Source: XYA12-FULL-58-9 sp001798605 (GTDB lineage: Bacteria > Myxococcota > XYA12-FULL-58-9). Taken from it: a DNA stretch of 17,726 nt. Where the stretch lies: contig DAINMX010000127.1 in NCBI GenBank assembly GCA_036736205.1, forward strand, positions 1 to 17,726, read 5' to 3'. The position numbers and the translations under genes are program-made. Positions 13,407 to 17,726 of the stretch are shown piece by piece. The notes below the pieces were generated by a model, which was not told the DNA's origin, ran no database searches, and saw only the letters and a program-made list of their open reading frames with translations. Positions within the stretch are counted from its first letter, which is position 1. The number at the start of each line of letters is the position of its first letter.

Positions 13407-16400
13407 ATGATGTTGTTACGCTTCCCGCGGTGGCTTGTGGCCACGCTGCTCGCCATGACTCTCAGTTGCCGCTTGGATACAGATATCCCTGCAACTGCTG
13501 TGATCATTTGCGACTCCAATGCGCACTGCCCGACCGGCTACCAATGCAGCACCACAATAGACCGCTGTGTTCCCAATGACGTGAGCCGTGATCCACCAGC
13601 CATCGTCGATGGCTCCGTGGTGCTGACGCCCACCTCGGGCCGCGTCAAGGCGGACACCACAGTCACCATCCAGTTCATGGTTGACCGGCAGTTGGCGCGC
13701 AAACCGGAGGTCGTGTTGGGAACGACAACCCGTCAGCCGTTTGCGTTCACCAGCCAAGATGAGCTCACCTATACCTTCGAGCTCTTTTCTTCGCTCGGCA
13801 CAGTCGGGCAGTGGCCGATCCTCGTGACGCTGGTCGACACCCTCGGGAACGTTGCTCCGGACCTGCAACCGGCGTTCATTTGGATCGACTTTCAAGCGCC
13901 ACAACTGGTCGGTGCGCTCGGAGCCACTCCATCGCTAATCCGCGTCGGCCAAACCTCCACCATCCCGATCGCGGCAACCGAAGATCTCCTTTCACCGCCA
14001 GTCGTGGAGCTGCAATGGCCGTCCTCCAGTTTCCCGCCACGGCCTCTCACCCTGGAGCAGACGACGGACGCCCGGACCTACCATTTTTCCTACACAGCGG
14101 TTGGCGACGAGCCCGAGGAATATGCCGATGTGGTCGTTGCACTGACCGATCTCGCCGACAACTCGGGCAGTGCCAAACAGTCCTCGGTCATCGGCTTCGA
14201 CTTCACAGGCCCACAGGTTCTTCGAGGAACCGAGAGCCTGCGATTGATCCCCGCCGAATCAAACCTGCTCCGCAACGTGTCCAAGGCGACCTTTGGTACG
14301 AACATCGAGCTGTTTCTCGCTTTTGACGAGCCCAATGAAGCAGATCCGGTCGGCGACAATTATCCAATCGTCGAGACAATCTCGCCGGAGATGTTTCCGT
14401 TTGCCGAGAGCCTGGCAGTGGGAAATACGTATCGATTCGATCTCACGGTCACCGGTGGAGGCTCGCCGCCAGCGCAAGGGGACTACACAATCCGTGTCAC
14501 CTCTCGTGATCTGCTGGGTAACATCGCCGTCGTTGACTTGACCGAAGACACTCTGCGCTTCGAGCTCGACACCGAGGCACCCCAGGCCCCAGGCACCACC
14601 GTTGCAAACCTCATCCTGTATCGCCGGATCCCTTGGGGCAACAAAGATGAACCCCGGCCACACGGATTGCTCGAAGGTGGCGCGAGTGCCGTCGAAGCAT
14701 GTGTGGATGGCAACGCGACCGAGGGGTGCACGTGGGTGACCGCCTACGATGCCCCTGGTGCCGACGTTCGGGTGGAGCTTGGGCGAACGTTCGCCGCCCC
14801 GGACGGAAGCTTCGGGCAACCACGAAGTCTCTTTCGGCTGTCCGGAGATCGCGCGTTGGTCTACCTCTCTGCTGTCGATGGTGCGGGCAATCAGAGCGAT
14901 GCGGTGCGAGTCAACGACGCCGAGTGGACTGTGACACTCGGCAAAAAAGTCGCAGGTAGCCAAATAGAAAACCCGCACAACATCGAGCACGTTACGGCGG
15001 TTGATCACACGTTGAGCGGCCAGCTGCGTTCGGCGACAACCTCCGCGGAGCTCTACGCGATCGCGGGTGACGACGGGAATACGATGCATAGTCATGGCTC
15101 CCCGATCTTGCGCAAGCTCAACCAGGGCACAGATCTAGTGGAGCGCGCGGTTGCGTACAATGGCCACGTCGGAGAGCTGTTCTCCTATGCCTCGGATCCG
15201 TGGGCCACACTGACAACCCTCAACGCCGTTTGGGACGGCTTTCGGTGGAAGTTCAACGAGCCGGAGCTCGTCCCAGGCACTCTGCTGCTCGCCGAGATGG
15301 CCTACGATCTGCAGCGCAACACGATAGTGTTGGTCAGCGGCTACCAAATCCCGAGTGGGATGAGCGACGAAACCTGGGAATGGAACGGAGTGGATTGGCT
15401 CGGTTTTGAGGCATCGGATGTCGGGTCCGCTGGGCGCGGTGCCTGGATGGCGGTCGCTCACGATGCCGCGCATGGGAAAACTGTTGCATTTGGTGGTCTG
15501 AAGGTGGCTTCAACGTCGCCTTGTCCAAACGGTGACGAGCCCGACGCCACGAACTCGGCTTGTTTGTCCAACGAAACCTGGCTCTGGAATGGGGAAGAGT
15601 GGCAACCGTTCGAGGGGACCTCGCCGAGCGCCCGCGTCACCCGCATGGCGTACGATCCAACACGCCAGCGCATCGTCTTGTTTGGCGGCTGCTCGTCGAT
15701 CGACGACACCACTGCTTGTCGTGCCTGGGAGAATGACACCTGGGAGTGGACCGGCGCAGCCTGGGAGTCGAAGACCCCGCAAACGACTGCACCCACGGCT
15801 CGCGCCGCAAACACCGTGGCGTATGACGCGTGGAGTGGCGGCGTCTTCATGTTCGGCGGCGATACGGTGGATTGTGCCAATGCGGGCCGTGGCATCTGTG
15901 ACGACGCATGGGTCTGGGATGGCTACGACTGGCAAGCGGTCGCCAAAACAATACCGTGGCCGTCCTCGCGGGCCGGCGGGTTTGCCGCCTCAGATCCAAA
16001 CCAAGGAGGTTTTTTCCTGTATGGCGGCGACGCTGCCAACTGTGCCCGCGATTTTTGCGGGGAGCTCTGGCACTGGCGCGATGGCCGTTGGGACTTGCGG
16101 TCTAGTCGTGCTCATCCCGTTGCACGAGTGTATGGAGCTGCTGCTTTCGATGAGGCCCGCAGCGTGTGGGTCATGTTCGGCGGCAATGGTATGGACGTGT
16201 CCAATAATTGCGAGGGCAGCGGAAACGTTCGTTGCCGCGCAACCTGGGAACGCCACGGCGGCGGGTGGCAAGAAAGATGCAAAGGGTCCGCGGGCGAACC
16301 TGACTATTGCGCTGAGGAGCCGCTCGCACGTTCACAACACGCTATGGCCTATGACAGCAAGGCTGGACTCGTATACATGTTCGGCGGCAAAAGCTTCGTC

Positions 16401-17603
16401 AACTGCGACGACGGAGCCTCAAGTGATTGCACAGGCACTTGGTCTTGGGATGGTGCGACGTGGAAGATGCACTGTGGCCCGGGAACCTCTTGTCCAGAAG
16501 GCCCCACAGCCGCGCAAAATGGGCGCATGGTCTTCGATCCGGATAACAACCGCCTCGTCTATTTTGGTGGATCGATCGCAGGCGGTTGCGGGTCAGGGCT
16601 CAATGAATGCAATGACACCTGGGAGTTCGGTCTTTGGGGAGCTGATTGCCCCAACAACCCTGGGCCGTGTTGGCGCAAAGCGCCGATCACGGGGGGATCT
16701 CCGCAACCACGTCAGCTGCACCAAATGGTCTACGAGACGGCTCGCCAGCGCGTTTTTCTCTTCGGCGGCCGCCAGGAGAACTCGCCTGTCACCTGTCATG
16801 AGGATGCCGACCAACAGCCGGCGGGGGGCCAGTACGATTGCACCTTCTTTGATGCCTGGGAGTTGAGCAACCACACTTGGACAAAGGTCATGCCGTCAGT
16901 GAGCATCAATCCGACACCCGACTCGCGATGGGCGGGCCAGCTCACCTACGACAACGAGCGGGGGCGCGCTATCTTGTGGGGAGGGTGGACGAACCAGAGC
17001 TTGGTCGGTGCCTCAGATATTTGGGAATGGTCTGGCCAAAGCTGGCGTAAGCTCGCACCAACGGGCGCTGCGGTTGAGGCGCGTTACTGGAACGTTGCTG
17101 GTTATGACTCGAGCCGCAGCGAGACTGTTTTATTTGGCGGCTTGTTGACCGGAGACGCGGACGAAGTGTGGTCATTGAACCAACGCGCAAGCCAAAAACC
17201 GGCGATCCGCATGACTGTGAATTGGAACAGCTCGGGGGTCGCAGACCTACCATTGACCATGCTCGAAACCCAGATCGAGGCACGCGGTCGTGGAATCGGC
17301 GCGACGTTGGATTTGGATCTATCCGACGACGGCAACATCATCGGCGAACCAGCGTACGGCATGAGCATTGCCGCTTGGAATGGATTGAGGCAGAGATGGG
17401 AAACCGCTCAGGGCGCAAACTGGACCTCTGCACCACAAACCCTGACTCACATTCAGACTGATTCAGTCGACGAGTTGCTCGTTCCTCACGAGAGGCAATT
17501 CTACTACCGTGTGACGCCATTCAATCCAAATGGGAATGGCACGACCGATGCTTCGATCGAGCTCGACTACCTGGAAGCGCGAGTGGGGTATCGGTTGCAG
17601 TAG
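13407..17603 (+). CDS. Kelch-repeat surface lipoprotein (paralog 2)
   Basis: 1398 residues from ATG 13407 (an ATG directly after it, 13410, is equally possible). The signal peptide ends in lipobox MTLSC (Cys21). A four-Cys cassette (Cys35, 41, 47, 54; core CPTGYQC) has exactly the spacing of paralog 1. Residues about 62-500 are Ig-like sandwiches with VDTLGN, TDLADN, SRDLLGN and VDGAGN strands, one more than paralog 1. Shared anchor motifs include A(S/T)FGTxIE, ILYxRxxWG and GKxAGSxxxNPH. Residues about 574-1258 hold 12 kelch-like repeats (MAYDPTRQRIVLFGG, NDTWEWTGAAW and so on); the first lacks its Gly-Gly. Several repeat loops carry extra Cys pairs, for instance VDCANAGRGICDD, implying disulfides outside the cytoplasm. 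A C-terminal beta domain ends EARVGYRLQ, like VEVTLTYRL of paralog 1. Probably surface adhesion or recognition (inferred). It stands alone on its strand, divergent from the MopE-repeat gene. Confidence 0.87.
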   Translation: MMLLRFPRWLVATLLAMTLSCRLDTDIPATAVIICDSNAHCPTGYQCSTTIDRCVPNDVSRDPPAIVDGSVVLTPTSGRVKADTTVTIQFMVDRQLARKPEVVLGTTTRQPFAFTSQDELTYTFELFSSLGTVGQWPILVTLVDTLGNVAPDLQPAFIWIDFQAPQLVGALGATPSLIRVGQTSTIPIAATEDLLSPPVVELQWPSSSFPPRPLTLEQTTDARTYHFSYTAVGDEPEEYADVVVALTDLADNSGSAKQSSVIGFDFTGPQVLRGTESLRLIPAESNLLRNVSKATFGTNIELFLAFDEPNEADPVGDNYPIVETISPEMFPFAESLAVGNTYRFDLTVTGGGSPPAQGDYTIRVTSRDLLGNIAVVDLTEDTLRFELDTEAPQAPGTTVANLILYRRIPWGNKDEPRPHGLLEGGASAVEACVDGNATEGCTWVTAYDAPGADVRVELGRTFAAPDGSFGQPRSLFRLSGDRALVYLSAVDGAGNQSDAVRVNDAEWTVTLGKKVAGSQIENPHNIEHVTAVDHTLSGQLRSATTSAELYAIAGDDGNTMHSHGSPILRKLNQGTDLVERAVAYNGHVGELFSYASDPWATLTTLNAVWDGFRWKFNEPELVPGTLLLAEMAYDLQRNTIVLVSGYQIPSGMSDETWEWNGVDWLGFEASDVGSAGRGAWMAVAHDAAHGKTVAFGGLKVASTSPCPNGDEPDATNSACLSNETWLWNGEEWQPFEGTSPSARVTRMAYDPTRQRIVLFGGCSSIDDTTACRAWENDTWEWTGAAWESKTPQTTAPTARAANTVAYDAWSGGVFMFGGDTVDCANAGRGICDDAWVWDGYDWQAVAKTIPWPSSRAGGFAASDPNQGGFFLYGGDAANCARDFCGELWHWRDGRWDLRSSRAHPVARVYGAAAFDEARSVWVMFGGNGMDVSNNCEGSGNVRCRATWERHGGGWQERCKGSAGEPDYCAEEPLARSQHAMAYDSKAGLVYMFGGKSFVNCDDGASSDCTGTWSWDGATWKMHCGPGTSCPEGPTAAQNGRMVFDPDNNRLVYFGGSIAGGCGSGLNECNDTWEFGLWGADCPNNPGPCWRKAPITGGSPQPRQLHQMVYETARQRVFLFGGRQENSPVTCHEDADQQPAGGQYDCTFFDAWELSNHTWTKVMPSVSINPTPDSRWAGQLTYDNERGRAILWGGWTNQSLVGASDIWEWSGQSWRKLAPTGAAVEARYWNVAGYDSSRSETVLFGGLLTGDADEVWSLNQRASQKPAIRMTVNWNSSGVADLPLTMLETQIEARGRGIGATLDLDLSDDGNIIGEPAYGMSIAAWNGLRQRWETAQGANWTSAPQTLTHIQTDSVDELLVPHERQFYYRVTPFNPNGNGTTDASIELDYLEARVGYRLQ

Positions 17604-17726
17604 ATGTGTTCGGTGGATCATAGGAACTGTACCGCGGGCATGGTGTTCAATATCAAGGTAGCTGGGCGTCGGGATTGACGGGGTTCGATTGGGCAAATAG
17701 ACCTCTCTTTCATGGTCAAGTGCGCA

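Noticed and set aside
17604..17726. Possible promoter (TTGACG near 17677) or terminator after kelch paralog 2
   Set aside because: No matching -10 box at proper spacing, and no stem-loop followed by a T run.

Overview
The window looks like chromosomal DNA from a GC-rich, Gram-negative bacterium of the Myxococcota/Bradymonadota (former Deltaproteobacteria) kind. This is an inference. It rests on six predicted lipoproteins in under 18 kb, kelch-repeat and beta-propeller surface proteins, MopE-type 'CDGIDNDCNP' repeats joined to a lamin-tail-like domain, and Cys-rich cassettes of the CPxGxxC type just after the lipoboxes. I see no tRNA, rRNA, CRISPR array, transposase or phage gene.

Left part (1-4795, mostly + strand): the first 115 bases are a nearly identical but frame-broken copy of an internal piece of the hflX gene that lies intact at 5535-6878. 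It abuts about 240 bases holding a truncated, unrecognised minus-strand reading frame. Next come a small orphan lipoprotein (439-882) and a 1271-residue kelch lipoprotein (980-4795).

Middle part (4870-6878): two ordinary housekeeping genes lie divergently, a glutathione peroxidase on the minus strand and the GTPase HflX on the plus strand.

Right-middle (6951-13033, all minus strand, transcribed right to left): a MopE-repeat/lamin-tail-like lipoprotein is followed after 80 bases or more by three tightly coupled genes: a beta-propeller lipoprotein, a second, apparently related propeller lipoprotein, and a small outer-membrane beta-barrel-like protein. The gaps between these three are 2 nt and a 1-nt overlap, and the Shine-Dalgarno sites lie inside the preceding genes, so they are probably made together and may form one envelope assembly.

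Right part (13034-17603): a 373-base divergent intergenic region carries two unrelated tandem arrays back to back, four 24-bp units and eight units of about 14 bp. A good TTGACA-type promoter touches the second array. Then comes a second, longer kelch lipoprotein (1398 residues) with the same architecture as the first.

The two kelch lipoproteins flank the oppositely oriented propeller/barrel operon, and three of the proteins share the same post-lipobox Cys cassette. The accessory content of the window is therefore best read as a lipoprotein-rich cell-surface locus of unknown function, interrupted by gpx and hflX. The best candidates for something undescribed are the propeller-propeller-barrel operon with its MopE partner, the flanking kelch pair, and the tandem arrays in the divergent control region. 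The last 123 bases (17604-17726) hold nothing I can identify.
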